A DNA stretch of 64,000 bases, taken from positions 695,001 to 759,000 of the forward strand of contig NZ_CP035503.1 of the NCBI RefSeq assembly GCF_006970865.1. Reading direction: 5' to 3'. The notes under the pieces were generated by a model, which did no database searches, had not been told where the DNA came from, and saw only the letters and a program-made list of their open reading frames with translations. Positions 45,744-54,844 of the stretch are shown in pieces. The translations under genes and the position numbers were made by a program. This DNA comes from Rhodoferax sediminis. Lineage in GTDB: Bacteria > Pseudomonadota > Gammaproteobacteria > Burkholderiales > Burkholderiaceae_C. The first letter of the stretch is position 1. Every line of letters starts with the position of its first letter.

Positions 45744-46096
45744 GATCTAGCGATCGGCATTGCCGACCAGTCTATTTTGTGGGCCGGAGCTAGAGGCAAC
45801 AGGGTGACCCTCTCGCCATCAGTTGCCGGCTACACAACCGTTTGGAATCTTTGACTTCTATCGCCCTGACGAGGGTCTGCGGCCTCCGTTGCCCGGGAGG
45901 GGTCTGAGCGTGAACAGTTGTCTTCCAAAAGGCGGGCACTGACCAATGGCAGCACCTGGCCGAGTCCGTGAGTTCGCCCCTCTACTTCAAAGCTGACGGT
46001 CAGCGCCGAGCGCCGATCCATCCGACTTGAGACGAGCTGGCGCCGTGACGGCGTCCGAGTGCATCCTTTGTGGCCCTCAACTTGATGGAGAGCATC
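45744..46096. other. Divergent gap between the KAP ATPase and the recombinase
   Basis: 353 bp with no gene. A GC-rich hairpin (GGCGCC-GTGAC-GGCGTC-like) lies near 46036-46055. It must hold promoters for both flanking genes; none was recognised with confidence. Confidence 0.4.
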
Positions 46097-46720
46097 ATGG
46101 GTACCGCAGACAACACTGTTCATCGCGAGCCGTGGAACAAAGGGAAGCTCGTCGGGCAGAAGGCCCCGTTCAAGCTCAAGGACATCTGGGCCCTGCGCGT
46201 TCGGCTGCAGATGGGGGGTCGGGTTCGCGAACTGGCCCTCTTCAACCTCGGCATCGACAGCAAGTTGCGCGGATGCGACCTGGTTGGTCTGAAGGTCCGG
46301 GACGTATGCCACGGCGACCAGGTGGCCACACGCGCCATCATCGTCCAGCACAAGACGCAGCGCCCCGTTCAGTTCGAGATCACGCCAGCCGCCCGAGATG
46401 CCGTGCAGGCGTGGATCAAGCTCGCAGGGCTGAAGCCGGAAGACTTCCTGTTTCCCAGCCGGCTCCACGACTCGCCCCATCTCGGCACGCGTCAGTACGC
46501 CCGGATACTTGGGCACTGGGTCGACGAACTGGGGCTGGACCGCACTGACTACGGGACACACTCGATGCGAAGGACGAAGGCGACGCTGATCTATCGGCGC
46601 ACGAAGAACCTCCGCGCCGTACAGTTGCTCCTTGGGCACTCCAAGCTGGAGTCGACGGTGAGGTACCTCGGCATTGAAGTCGATGACGCACTCGAGATCT
46701 CCGAACAGACAGAAATCTGA
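46097..46720 (+). CDS. Short tyrosine recombinase without an N-terminal arm
   Basis: A 207-residue catalytic domain from the ATG at 46097, behind GGAGAG. The tyrosine-recombinase residues are seen: Arg in IDSKLRGCDLVGLKV, the HxxR block HSMRRTKATLIYRR, and LLGHSKLESTVRYLGIEVDD with the final His and Tyr. The core-binding domain found in phage integrases is missing, as in FimB/XerD-like short invertases and some plasmid resolvases. GGCAG-TCGG-CTGCC just after the stop may terminate it. Confidence 0.88.
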   Translation: MGTADNTVHREPWNKGKLVGQKAPFKLKDIWALRVRLQMGGRVRELALFNLGIDSKLRGCDLVGLKVRDVCHGDQVATRAIIVQHKTQRPVQFEITPAARDAVQAWIKLAGLKPEDFLFPSRLHDSPHLGTRQYARILGHWVDELGLDRTDYGTHSMRRTKATLIYRRTKNLRAVQLLLGHSKLESTVRYLGIEVDDALEISEQTEI

Positions 46721-46981
46721 GGCAGTCGGCTGCCTGAGCAACCACTGTATGGTACCGCGCCGAATTGGAGGTGCCGGCCATGACCGGTCGGTCATCGTCG
46801 GGGCACGTCGGACCTCTTCATTGCTGTCGGTCGTGTGCGGCGGACGAAGGTCGGCGGGTACCGGAGGCTGACATTGCGTAGCGCCCGCGCAAGTCTTGTA
46901 CTGCGGGCTGCATCAGGCTCCCGCTCGCCTCGAGCTTCTACTAGAGTTCCGCCTTTGTCCCCGATGCTCTACGATGCTGGC

Positions 46982-49555
46982 ATGAACGAGGCTGAGTTCG
47001 AGCGACATGTCCGCACCGGCGAGCGCAACAAGCAAATCTTGGAGCTCGTACACAACTGGTGCTCGCATGCCGAGGTTCGCAATCACGGCGGCACGGGCTT
47101 GATTGCCCAGTACACCGGCTTGCCCCTCGGCATGCTCGGGATGCACTGCGACCACGCGCCCGCAGGAGGTGTCGCAGGGTGGTATCTCGAGGTCGGGGTG
47201 CTCGACTTCTACGACCGGAACTGTGTGCACTGCGACAAGCGTCAGGCGGTTCGCTTGCCCAATCTCATTCAGCTGGTCGGAGAACGTGACCGCGAAGTGG
47301 CGAGGCGCAAGGAAGAATCCGAGCGGGCGCAAGCGGCTGCGGCGGCAGCCCGGGATGCCCGAAAGCGGCGGCGCGACGCTTTGAGAGTCAGCCAGAGCGC
47401 TGCGACGTGCGCGCTGCTCGACGACCTTGAGGCTCTGGACAACAGCCGCTCCAAGGACGCCCGGACGCGGGTCGTCGAGACCGCGAGGCTGGCGCCTGAG
47501 ATCCTCACGCCGCCGATCGTCGAGTACTTCTTCGAGTTGGCTGCATCTGACGCGGGTGGGTGCCAGGCTGAGGCGCTCGATGTACTGCGGCACGTTGGGG
47601 CAGATGCCAAGCGGCTGACGGCAGCCGCGCTCAACTGCCTTGTGCACCACAACTCGATCGATACGGCGGCGAGGATCGTCACGGTGAACCCGAGTTTGGC
47701 CGAGGAGGCCGCCGTGGAAGCTGCCGTGCCCGCTCTAGTTGGACTGGCCAGTCCTCCCCGCCCCCAGTTCGGTGACCGGGAGCGGCACCTACAGCCGGAA
47801 CCGCTCCTGGCCGTCTTCGCAGCCTGGCCTGAGCCCGTTAATCGCGGAATTCAACGGCTGCTCGACTCGCGTCAGTCCTACCGGATCCGCATCGGAACGG
47901 CCGCGCTCAAGGTTCTTTCGCCGGTCGACCCGTATCTGCTGGGACGGTTTGCAAAGACACTGGTCGCAAAGTTGGTTCGTGCGCACCTGCTGATCGATGA
48001 AGACGAAGCGGACCGAGAGCTAAACATGGTCTGCAGCGACCTCCAGCGCTCGCTGGCCGCTGCCCTTCTCCAGGAGCCCATGGCGACGGACCAACTGATC
48101 GCGGACTTCTTCGAGGGCGCTTCGTCTGAAGGTGAAGCTCGCTTAGCACGCGTCTACGAAGAGGTCTTTCGGTTTACCTATCGCGGCAAGGAGACTTTGA
48201 CCGACACGGTTGCCGGAGTGGTTCTCTCCAGGATCGTGAGGCTCGCAAGTACCTCACACAACGACAAGGTGCTCACCGAGATCATTCAGATGCTCAGAAC
48301 CGGGTCCAGCGATCTTCTCGGTGCCGCGAGACAGGCACTCGACGTCGTTCTCGGTGCAGCGGCATTACTCGACGACCGACTAGAGGCATTCGATGGTGAG
48401 CAGAAGTTGAAGGCCAACACGACGCCACTGCAGGCCCTTGAGGCGCAGAATGCGAGGTCGACGCTTTACTACATTCGAGAGTCTTTCTCTGACATGGCCG
48501 CCAAGGCAGCTCAGGGTGATCGGCTTGCCACGCAGTCGTACGTCGAGTTCCTTGGGAGGATTGACGAGAGTCGTTCGGGCTTGAGCTCGGCACTGCTCAA
48601 GGAGTCGCACCACCTCATCGCGACGCCTGAAGGGCTGAACCTCGTCTTGCCAGAGCTCTATGCGGGGCTGGTGGGAGCCTCTACGCTCGAACGGGCTGCG
48701 GCGGCCAAGACCCTGGGCGAGGCAGGCAAGGAACGAATTGCGGACCTGCCCGAGCTTGTGCTAGAGGCGTTCGTCCTTCTTCTGCGAGATCCCTACGTCA
48801 TTGTGCACAAAGCAGCCACCACGGCGCTCGGTAACATTCCTCTGCCGCCTCACCTGGAGCAGAGCGCCGATTCCGCATTGCTTCAGCTCATCCTCGTATA
48901 CAGCTCGGGGAAGGACGCTGAAGACTTTCTGCTCCGATGCATGCAGCTCTATCTCCACCGATTCGCCGACGAGCGCCAACTGCGTGGGGAGTTGGCAACG
49001 GTTTTCATCCGCATCCTCAACCGAGTTTCGGCGAGCCGGGAGCTTCGGGAACTCAACTCGATGTCCAAGTTCCTCAAGGACGAGCCCGAGTATGTGGATC
49101 TGGTCATTCGTGTCTTCGAGGACGAAGACGTCAGCGATTACGGCGAGGAAGACGCGATGGAGCTGGCCTATCTGATCCCTGATGAGCAGGTACTCAAGCG
49201 CGCTGACGATTTGGTCAAGGTCGCCGTGCGTCGTCATGGACGCGCCTTGTACGTCGGCGCGATCGTCGAGATCCTGACCCGCGCTGGGGCTTGGGCGCAG
49301 GCCGTCACCGCCGCCAAGGCGTCGTGGGAGCACTTACCCGACACCGTTCCCATGAGGCGAGTGAAGTGGGTTGGTCAGCTGCAGCTGGTTGCAGTGCAGT
49401 TCGAGGCGGCTGTAGCAACTGGTGACGAGGCGCGACTGACAGCGCTGAAGTCCGAGTGGGAGGGCCTCGAGAAAGCTCTCCAAGAAGATGAGAAGCTCTA
49501 TGCGGAAAGACGCAATCCTCTCCCAAGTTTTTTTCGCACGCATTCAGGCAGTTGA
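46982..49555 (+). CDS. HEAT-repeat-like protein with a Cys/His N-terminal module
   Basis: An 857-residue protein from the ATG at 46982. The first 100 residues contain NWCSHAEVRNH, GMHCDHAPAGG and RNCVHCDKR, a likely zinc site, then a charged coiled coil (REVARRKEESERAQAAAAAA). The remaining 700 residues are helix pairs resembling HEAT or ARM repeats (LERAAAAKTLGEAGKERIAD). It has no catalytic motif. The nuclease gene starts inside its 3' end, so it is probably the sensor or scaffold of a two-gene module. Confidence 0.75.
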   Translation: MNEAEFERHVRTGERNKQILELVHNWCSHAEVRNHGGTGLIAQYTGLPLGMLGMHCDHAPAGGVAGWYLEVGVLDFYDRNCVHCDKRQAVRLPNLIQLVGERDREVARRKEESERAQAAAAAARDARKRRRDALRVSQSAATCALLDDLEALDNSRSKDARTRVVETARLAPEILTPPIVEYFFELAASDAGGCQAEALDVLRHVGADAKRLTAAALNCLVHHNSIDTAARIVTVNPSLAEEAAVEAAVPALVGLASPPRPQFGDRERHLQPEPLLAVFAAWPEPVNRGIQRLLDSRQSYRIRIGTAALKVLSPVDPYLLGRFAKTLVAKLVRAHLLIDEDEADRELNMVCSDLQRSLAAALLQEPMATDQLIADFFEGASSEGEARLARVYEEVFRFTYRGKETLTDTVAGVVLSRIVRLASTSHNDKVLTEIIQMLRTGSSDLLGAARQALDVVLGAAALLDDRLEAFDGEQKLKANTTPLQALEAQNARSTLYYIRESFSDMAAKAAQGDRLATQSYVEFLGRIDESRSGLSSALLKESHHLIATPEGLNLVLPELYAGLVGASTLERAAAAKTLGEAGKERIADLPELVLEAFVLLLRDPYVIVHKAATTALGNIPLPPHLEQSADSALLQLILVYSSGKDAEDFLLRCMQLYLHRFADERQLRGELATVFIRILNRVSASRELRELNSMSKFLKDEPEYVDLVIRVFEDEDVSDYGEEDAMELAYLIPDEQVLKRADDLVKVAVRRHGRALYVGAIVEILTRAGAWAQAVTAAKASWEHLPDTVPMRRVKWVGQLQLVAVQFEAAVATGDEARLTALKSEWEGLEKALQEDEKLYAERRNPLPSFFRTHSGS

Positions 49556-50951
49556 TGCGCTGGCAAGGATCGGCCGCGGCGAACCAGTCGATGCCGAGTT
49601 GCTGAAGCAAACAAGCGCTGCACTGGACGGCGCTTCGCTTCAGTATGGGCGAGCGGCAACCGCGATCGCCTATGGCGCCTTCGCGGGATTGCTTCGTATC
49701 GCCTCGACCTTGGTGGAGTGGCGCCAGGCGATTCTTGACGCTTCGGAAGGAAGCGAACGGCTGTTGCGAAGCGCGATCGAGCGGTATCGACTCTGGTGCA
49801 ACGAGTACGGTGAGAAGTCGGAGGCCAAGGCGCTACTGGACGCATCAACCAACCTTCCGCTTATGGCATCGATCGCGGATTTCGAAGCGTTGTGCAGAGG
49901 TCTCGGAGGCGTTCCACTGCCGATCGGTGTGTTCGCCGACGAGGTTTTCAAGGTGCGACCAAGGTCAGACCTCGGTGAGGAAGCAGCGACACAGCCGGAG
50001 GAGCTCTTGGTGGCGTTTTTGAAGTTCCAGCTTGGAGGCCAGCCCGCAGCAGACATCCACCACCTTGTTCCGCGCGAAATGCATGACATGGAGATCGAGG
50101 TACGTGTGTCTCGGTGGCCGGAGAACGCAACCCACTTGATCCTCACGCCGGTGTCGGCGGAGCCTCGAAGCACATATGATCTATCAGAGTTCAGATTCGC
50201 GAAGCCATCGGGGAAACCACCTTTCACGCTTGTCCAACAAGGGCGGGCGATTCTGCAGGTGGCCCAAGGGCTCAAAGCCCGGCCGTTTGAGTTCAAGTAC
50301 GCCGCGGCCTTCCAGCCTGCCAGCGTGGAGCAGCCGGTGGCCATCGTGGGCCATCGCACTCTCTTGGTAGAGGGCATCGACGTCAGGTCCAACCCGATCA
50401 CCGGCTACTCGGCTGTGGACCAGAAGATCATGGCCGTCCGCGACACGCTTCGACGCGAAGGCCGTGCAAGTGCGCAGGAACTCTCCGATGTACTCGAACT
50501 GCTGACGGTCCTGGGCAACATGGCGGGCCGCGCCGTCCAGGATGCCGAGTTCGACGGGGTCTGGTCGGAAGATCGCTTTCAGGAGCATGTGCGGAAGGAA
50601 CTGCGGCGTGCACCCCGAATCGGGTCTGACCTGGAGGAGCATCCCAAGGCGGCGGGCGGCATCACTGATCTGAGCCTTCGAGGAATCGTTATCGAGCTCA
50701 AGTCGGCAAGGGAGAGGATCCGAACGATGGAGGACTGCCAAGCCTACGTCGAGCAGGCAGCGAGCTACGCCGTAGCAAAAGGTAAGCGCGTCGCACTCCT
50801 GTATGTCCTGGACTGCAGCCCGAAGGACTCCGCTCCGTGGCCGGCAGCCGACGGCGTTGCAATCCTTAGATCGGCGCCACCGGCAGAGATCACAGTCGTA
50901 ACCATCGTCGTGCAAGGGAACATCACACGACCCAGCCAACTGTCTCGCTGA
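49488..50951 (+). CDS. PD-(D/E)XK nuclease partner of the HEAT-like protein
   Basis: A 487-residue protein. The C-terminal domain contains GGITDLSLRGIVIELKSARE near 388-407, giving the D...E-x-K core, and a following Gln-Ala helix (CQAYVEQAASYAVAKGK). The N-terminal 250 residues are helical and unassigned. It overlaps the preceding gene by 68 bases; an ATG at 49500 is an alternative start. The pair most likely cuts foreign nucleic acid, but no described system with this combination comes to mind. Confidence 0.78.
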   Translation: MRSSMRKDAILSQVFFARIQAVDALARIGRGEPVDAELLKQTSAALDGASLQYGRAATAIAYGAFAGLLRIASTLVEWRQAILDASEGSERLLRSAIERYRLWCNEYGEKSEAKALLDASTNLPLMASIADFEALCRGLGGVPLPIGVFADEVFKVRPRSDLGEEAATQPEELLVAFLKFQLGGQPAADIHHLVPREMHDMEIEVRVSRWPENATHLILTPVSAEPRSTYDLSEFRFAKPSGKPPFTLVQQGRAILQVAQGLKARPFEFKYAAAFQPASVEQPVAIVGHRTLLVEGIDVRSNPITGYSAVDQKIMAVRDTLRREGRASAQELSDVLELLTVLGNMAGRAVQDAEFDGVWSEDRFQEHVRKELRRAPRIGSDLEEHPKAAGGITDLSLRGIVIELKSARERIRTMEDCQAYVEQAASYAVAKGKRVALLYVLDCSPKDSAPWPAADGVAILRSAPPAEITVVTIVVQGNITRPSQLSR

Positions 50952-50995
50952 GCGCCGTCGCTGGTAACGGCTGTCACACCAGTGGCGTCGGTAGC

Positions 50996-51092
50996 CTAAG
51001 ACCGCTGCATCTTCGGCTTCCACTTCGTCTCTGTCAGCCTGGCTGCCTCAGCCAAAGACTTCAGCAATGCCTCGTCGCGGCCGATGACAAAC
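50996..51092 (-). pseudogene. C-terminal end of the DUF4238 gene split by IS66
   Basis: Reading on from the left TGACAAAC copy gives FVIGRDEALLKSLAEAAR, then LTETKWKPKMQRS and stop at 50996. Removing IS66 and one 8-bp copy restores a 333-residue protein with the part at 57224-58136. It is too short to work alone. Confidence 0.85.
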
Positions 51093-51183
51093 GTAAGCGG
51101 TCAACCAACCGCGCCCCTTGCGCTGGCCGTGGCGAAGTGATTGGTTTTGGACGCGCTGGTGGACTGCAGCTCGCGACTGACGT

Positions 51184-51385
51184 TCAGACGCTCGGCATCG
51201 CGAGGCGCCAGGGCAGCAACGCCTCATAGTCATCGACGGTCTTGGCGCGGGGAAGCGCAGCCAGCAATGCGCGCAGGTACCGATACCCATCGATGCCGTT
51301 GACCTTGCAGGTCTCCAACAGCGAGTACAGGTTGGCACTGGCGTTGGCGCCGGCCACGGTGTCGGCGAAGAGCCAGTTGCTGCGC
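51184..51385 (-). pseudogene. tnpC: C-terminal piece of IS66 tnpC, separated by RIT
   Basis: The minus strand reads SNWLFADTVAGANASANLYS and on to LLPWRLAMPSV, the IS66 C-terminal element. In an intact TnpC it follows FVIGRR, which is found at the other side of the RIT element. The upstream bases of this frame (MRLWPIGHK) belong to the RIT end. Confidence 0.9.
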
Positions 51386-51449
51386 TTATGGCCAATTGGC
51401 CATAACCGCAATTATGTCCAGTTGGCGATTATGTGGAGTCGCCGCCAGC
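51386..51449 (+). repeat. Left RIT terminus: palindrome plus 38-bp inverted repeat
   Basis: TTATGGCCAATTGGCCATAA at 51386-51405 is a perfect 20-bp palindrome. After six bases comes the 38-bp repeat 51412-51449, starting TTATGTCCAGTTGGCGATTA and perfectly inverted at 54807-54844. The palindrome is a variant of the same TTATGnCCAnTTGGC motif, so this end carries an additional recognition copy. Confidence 0.9.
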
Positions 51450-51494
51450 AGGTCGCTCGATTTGCTGCATCCTGCCCCTGGCAACTGCGCATAA

Positions 51495-52505
51495 TCAAAG
51501 AGCCTGCAGGAACTTCAACAATGCGTCCGTCGGACGGTAGCGCGTGCGCCGAGTTCCTGGGGGTGCGATCGCGGCCAGGGCTCGTTCCTTCATGGCGAGA
51601 TCAGCTTCGACGTAGCCGTGGGTCGTTACCGGACTCTCGTGCCCGAGCCACAAAGCAATAACCGTGAGGTCGACACCGGCCTGTAGCAGATGCATGGCGG
51701 TCGTGTGGCGCAGCGTATGTGGGGAGATGGTCCGTCCGTCAAGCGAAGGACACTGCGGCGTCACCGTGCTCACGGCCCGCGCGATCCTCTCGGCGACGTT
51801 CGATCGGGTCATCGGCTTTCCCCAGCGGTTGGGCAGCAGGGACTGGTTCTTCTGCAGGCCAGCGGCGTCGATCCAGCGACGGATCTCCACGACGGTTTCT
51901 CTCCAGAGCGGAACAGTGCGCTGCTTGCGCCCCTTGCCGTGCAAACGCACCGACGACGTGCCGTCGAGTTCCAGATCGTGGACACAGATGCCTATCAGTT
52001 CAGACACCCGGGCACCGGTGTTGTAGAGCAGCTTGAGCAGCACCCGATCCCGGCGGCCGCACCAGGTTGTGGCGTCGGGAGCAGCCAGGAGCGCCCGCAC
52101 CTCGTCCCGCGAGAGGAACCCGAGCAGGGGCTTGTCGAAGCGTTTCATCGGAATGGCCAGGATCTGCTGGACGTGCAGCAGTGCCGCAGGGCATTGCACC
52201 GCGATGTACCGGGCGAAGGCCCTTACTGCGGCAAGCCGCGCATTGCGGCTACGCACAGCGTTATGGCGCTCGGCTTCGAGATGCGCCAGGAAGCCGAGAA
52301 TCAGCTCTGAATCGAAGTCCCCCAGGGTCAGCTTGGCGGGCGGCTTGCCGAGCCTGCGCTCGGCATACTCCAGCAACAGCCGGAAGGCGTCACGGTACGC
52401 AGCTACGGTCCTGGGGCTGACGGCCTGCTGCTGAAGCAGGCGCTCGGCGAAGAAGCGCTGGAGCAAGGCGGCGAACTCGGCCGGATCGGCAAGTAGCGGG
52501 TTCAT
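51495..52505 (-). CDS. ritC: RIT tyrosine recombinase, third gene
   Basis: A 336-residue recombinase. An N-terminal SAM-like core-binding domain (VSPRTVAAYRDAFRLLLEYA) precedes the catalytic domain: Arg in NTGARVSELIG, HTLRHTTAMH, LGHESPVTTHGYVEADL with the nucleophilic Tyr. Its ATG overlaps the previous stop as ATGA (52502-52505). The catalytic set is complete. Confidence 0.92.
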   Translation of the reverse strand: MNPLLADPAEFAALLQRFFAERLLQQQAVSPRTVAAYRDAFRLLLEYAERRLGKPPAKLTLGDFDSELILGFLAHLEAERHNAVRSRNARLAAVRAFARYIAVQCPAALLHVQQILAIPMKRFDKPLLGFLSRDEVRALLAAPDATTWCGRRDRVLLKLLYNTGARVSELIGICVHDLELDGTSSVRLHGKGRKQRTVPLWRETVVEIRRWIDAAGLQKNQSLLPNRWGKPMTRSNVAERIARAVSTVTPQCPSLDGRTISPHTLRHTTAMHLLQAGVDLTVIALWLGHESPVTTHGYVEADLAMKERALAAIAPPGTRRTRYRPTDALLKFLQAL

Positions 52506-53446
52506 GTTGGCGCTCCCTGAGCGTAACGATGGAAGCGCTCGGCGGCGACGGCCATCAGTTCCGGAATGCCGGTGAGGTACCAGTAGGTATCGACCACCTT
52601 GGCATGGCCCACGTAGATCGACAGCGCCGGCAGACCATGCTCGATGTCCCCACCCTGCTCATACAGGCGCAGGGCACTGCTGACGATGAAGGTGTGGCGC
52701 AGGTCATGAAGCCGGTGATGGGCATGGTCCCCGCGCACCTGCCAACCGAGCTGGTCGCAGAGCAAGTGCAGCGCGTAGAGCATGCTTCGCTGATCAACGG
52801 GCCGGCCGTCGTCGCGCAGGAAGAAGCGATCGCAGCACGGGCCGGAGACGAGCCGGTCCCGTAGCTGCGCATACGCCTGCAGGTACGGTGGGACGCTCGC
52901 GTGCAGGGGAACGAAACGATGCTGGTGACACTTGGCGTCCCGGATATCGAGCACTCCCGCCTGGAGATCCACGTCGGCTCGTGTCAGTTTGAGCGCTTCG
53001 GAGATGCGCAGTCCGGCTGTCGCCAGCAGTCCCAGGAGGGTCCGGCAGGTGGCCGGGCGCAAGCTTCCGGGAGGCCCCAGGCGGTCGGTCGCTTCCAGCA
53101 GGGTTCGCAGTTCCTCGTCGGTGTAGATATGCGGTACGAGGCGTCGGTGGGCCGGGCCGAAGAGGTTGCGCGGGGGCACGATCGTGTCCGGATCGGTGCG
53201 CAGGCAGAATGCGGCAAAGCCGCGGAGCACCTCGATGCGGCGCGCCCAACTGATCGGACGAGGATGGCGTGAGGCGCGTGCCCAGTCTGCTGCGAGTTCC
53301 AGCGTGATCCGTTCGGACCCACGTTGGTCAGCAAAGCGGGCAAACGATTCGAGCTGCCCTCCCTCGATGGTGAGCTGGAAGCCGAAGCTGCGCCGATAGG
53401 CGAGATACGCTTCAACCCGAGCCGCCCAGGTCGTGGCGGTGTTCAT
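52502..53446 (-). CDS. ritB: RIT tyrosine recombinase, second gene
   Basis: A 314-residue recombinase from the ATG at 53446, which overlaps the previous stop as ATGA. Catalytic blocks: TAGLRISEALKL, HDLRHTFIVSSAL, VGHAKVVDTYWYLTG. The frame extends seven codons upstream but without a better start. It acts with its two neighbours; how the three divide the work is unknown. Confidence 0.92.
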   Translation of the reverse strand: MNTATTWAARVEAYLAYRRSFGFQLTIEGGQLESFARFADQRGSERITLELAADWARASRHPRPISWARRIEVLRGFAAFCLRTDPDTIVPPRNLFGPAHRRLVPHIYTDEELRTLLEATDRLGPPGSLRPATCRTLLGLLATAGLRISEALKLTRADVDLQAGVLDIRDAKCHQHRFVPLHASVPPYLQAYAQLRDRLVSGPCCDRFFLRDDGRPVDQRSMLYALHLLCDQLGWQVRGDHAHHRLHDLRHTFIVSSALRLYEQGGDIEHGLPALSIYVGHAKVVDTYWYLTGIPELMAVAAERFHRYAQGAPT

Positions 53447-54693
53447 GATTCGCTCCCCGGCCAAGGCAGGGCAACGGCCCGCAGGCGCTCCAGGTCGACG
53501 CGGGCGTAAACCCGGGCCGTGTTCAGATCGCGGTGGCGAAGCAAATCGGCGATCTCCTTGATCGATGCGCCTGTCTTCTGCAGCCGGGTGGCCATTGAAC
53601 GTCGAAGCACATGGGTGTTGCAGAACCGATCCGCCATACCGCAGCGGACAAACGCGCGATTCATCGCGTTGCGAATGGCCGCCACGCTGAGGGGGACGCC
53701 AAAGGGCGCACGGTGGCGGACGAACAGGGCGCGGCTATCCGTCTGCGCACGCCCTTCCCGCAGGTAACGGCCAAGCGCTTCGCCGGTTTGCACCGGCAAA
53801 GGCAGATGCTGCACGCGCTGGCTCTTGGTGCGGTGGAGCATCACGACCCCGTTTCGCCAATCCACGCAATCCAACGTCAGGTGAGCGGCTTCGTCCCCTC
53901 GCAGGCCGAGATCGAGCAGGCAGCGGGCGATGGCATAGTCGCGCAGTCCGACCGGATCGGTGAGATCGAAGGCTTGCAGGAAGTGCTCGAGCTGAACGTC
54001 CGAGAGCACCTTCGGAGGGTGCCGTCGCCGCCAGTTCGCGATCGCCGGCAGCGTCGCGGACAGAATCCGGGTGTCGTCGCCCAGCATGGCGCGAAAGCGT
54101 AAATAGCTGCGCAAGCTCGTGCAGACCACCTTGCGCGAGGCGGGCTTCCAGTGGGCGGACAAGCCGTTCAGGAAGGCATCGATGTCCCTGGCGGCCAGCA
54201 GTCGGATCTCGGGGGCGTCACTGCCGAAGCGGCCGACAAGGAAAGCCTCTACATGCCGGACCCGATAGGTGCAGGTCGGCGGCGCCAGGCCACAGGTGTG
54301 GCGCAGATGATCGCCGAAGCGCTTGAGCTCGGCGGCAAGCGGGGTCGTCGTGGTGACCCCATCGTCCCCCTCGGGCAGCAAGGCCTGCAGATGGTGAAGA
54401 GCCGCCCGCATCTCCTTCACCTCGGATCGGCACGGTGCAGGGCAGGTGCAAGCGGGCAGGTGATGCCGTAGGAAGCGCTCGATGAGTGCCAGGTCGATGC
54501 TCTCGGCAGTCAGCCCTTCTCCCCTCATCCAGTAGCTGAAATGCGCGAGGCAGCGCAGATAAGCCCCGAGGGTGCTGTCTGCATAGCGCCGGGTCTGCAA
54601 GGACTCGACATACGAAGCGATGAGTTCTCTCAGTGGGCCGTCAGTCAGCCAGTCTCGACGGGCAAGGCGTGCCAGGCACAGCTCGGTTGGCAT
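53443..54693 (-). CDS. ritA: RIT tyrosine recombinase, first gene
   Basis: A 416-residue recombinase, the longest of the trio. An N-terminal extension with a CTCPAPC cluster (about residues 82-88) may bind a metal. Catalytic blocks: LGLRGDEAAHL, HVLRRSMATRL, LRHRDLNTARVYARVDLERL. AGGAG precedes the ATG at 54693. It is the first gene after the right terminus of the element. Confidence 0.92.
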   Translation of the reverse strand: MPTELCLARLARRDWLTDGPLRELIASYVESLQTRRYADSTLGAYLRCLAHFSYWMRGEGLTAESIDLALIERFLRHHLPACTCPAPCRSEVKEMRAALHHLQALLPEGDDGVTTTTPLAAELKRFGDHLRHTCGLAPPTCTYRVRHVEAFLVGRFGSDAPEIRLLAARDIDAFLNGLSAHWKPASRKVVCTSLRSYLRFRAMLGDDTRILSATLPAIANWRRRHPPKVLSDVQLEHFLQAFDLTDPVGLRDYAIARCLLDLGLRGDEAAHLTLDCVDWRNGVVMLHRTKSQRVQHLPLPVQTGEALGRYLREGRAQTDSRALFVRHRAPFGVPLSVAAIRNAMNRAFVRCGMADRFCNTHVLRRSMATRLQKTGASIKEIADLLRHRDLNTARVYARVDLERLRAVALPWPGSES

Positions 54694-54806
54694 GGAATTC
54701 TCCTGTGGTTAGGTTGGGGAACCATAGGAGACCACCGATTGTTATGAATAGTAGGAACAGGCCATGATCGAGCCGCAAGCCCGTCGGGGCTTCAGCTTCT
54801 CGCACC

Positions 54807-54844
54807 GCTGGCGGCGACTCCACATAATCGCCAACTGGACATAA
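54807..54844 (-). repeat. Right RIT terminus: 38-bp inverted repeat
   Basis: Perfect inverted copy of 51412-51449. Translated in the tnpC frame it adds YVQLAIMWSRRQ after the Arg-Arg of TnpC, which shows exactly where the IS66 protein ends and the element begins. Confidence 0.93.

Larger units (their letters stand above)
51386..54844 (-). mobile_element. Recombinase-in-trio (RIT) element
   Basis: 3459 bp holding three overlapping tyrosine-recombinase genes and nothing else. Ends are described under the repeats. It sits inside IS66 tnpC between Arg-Arg and Ser-Asn-Trp codons, flanked by CGC on both sides (51383-51385 and 54845-54847), so removal with one CGC restores the transposase frame. 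RIT elements with three recombinases and inverted repeats are known from several proteobacteria. Confidence 0.9.

Noticed and set aside
45830..46795. 321-codon minus frame opposite the recombinase
   Set aside because: The plus strand holds the tyrosine-recombinase catalytic residues; the minus frame has no recognisable pattern.
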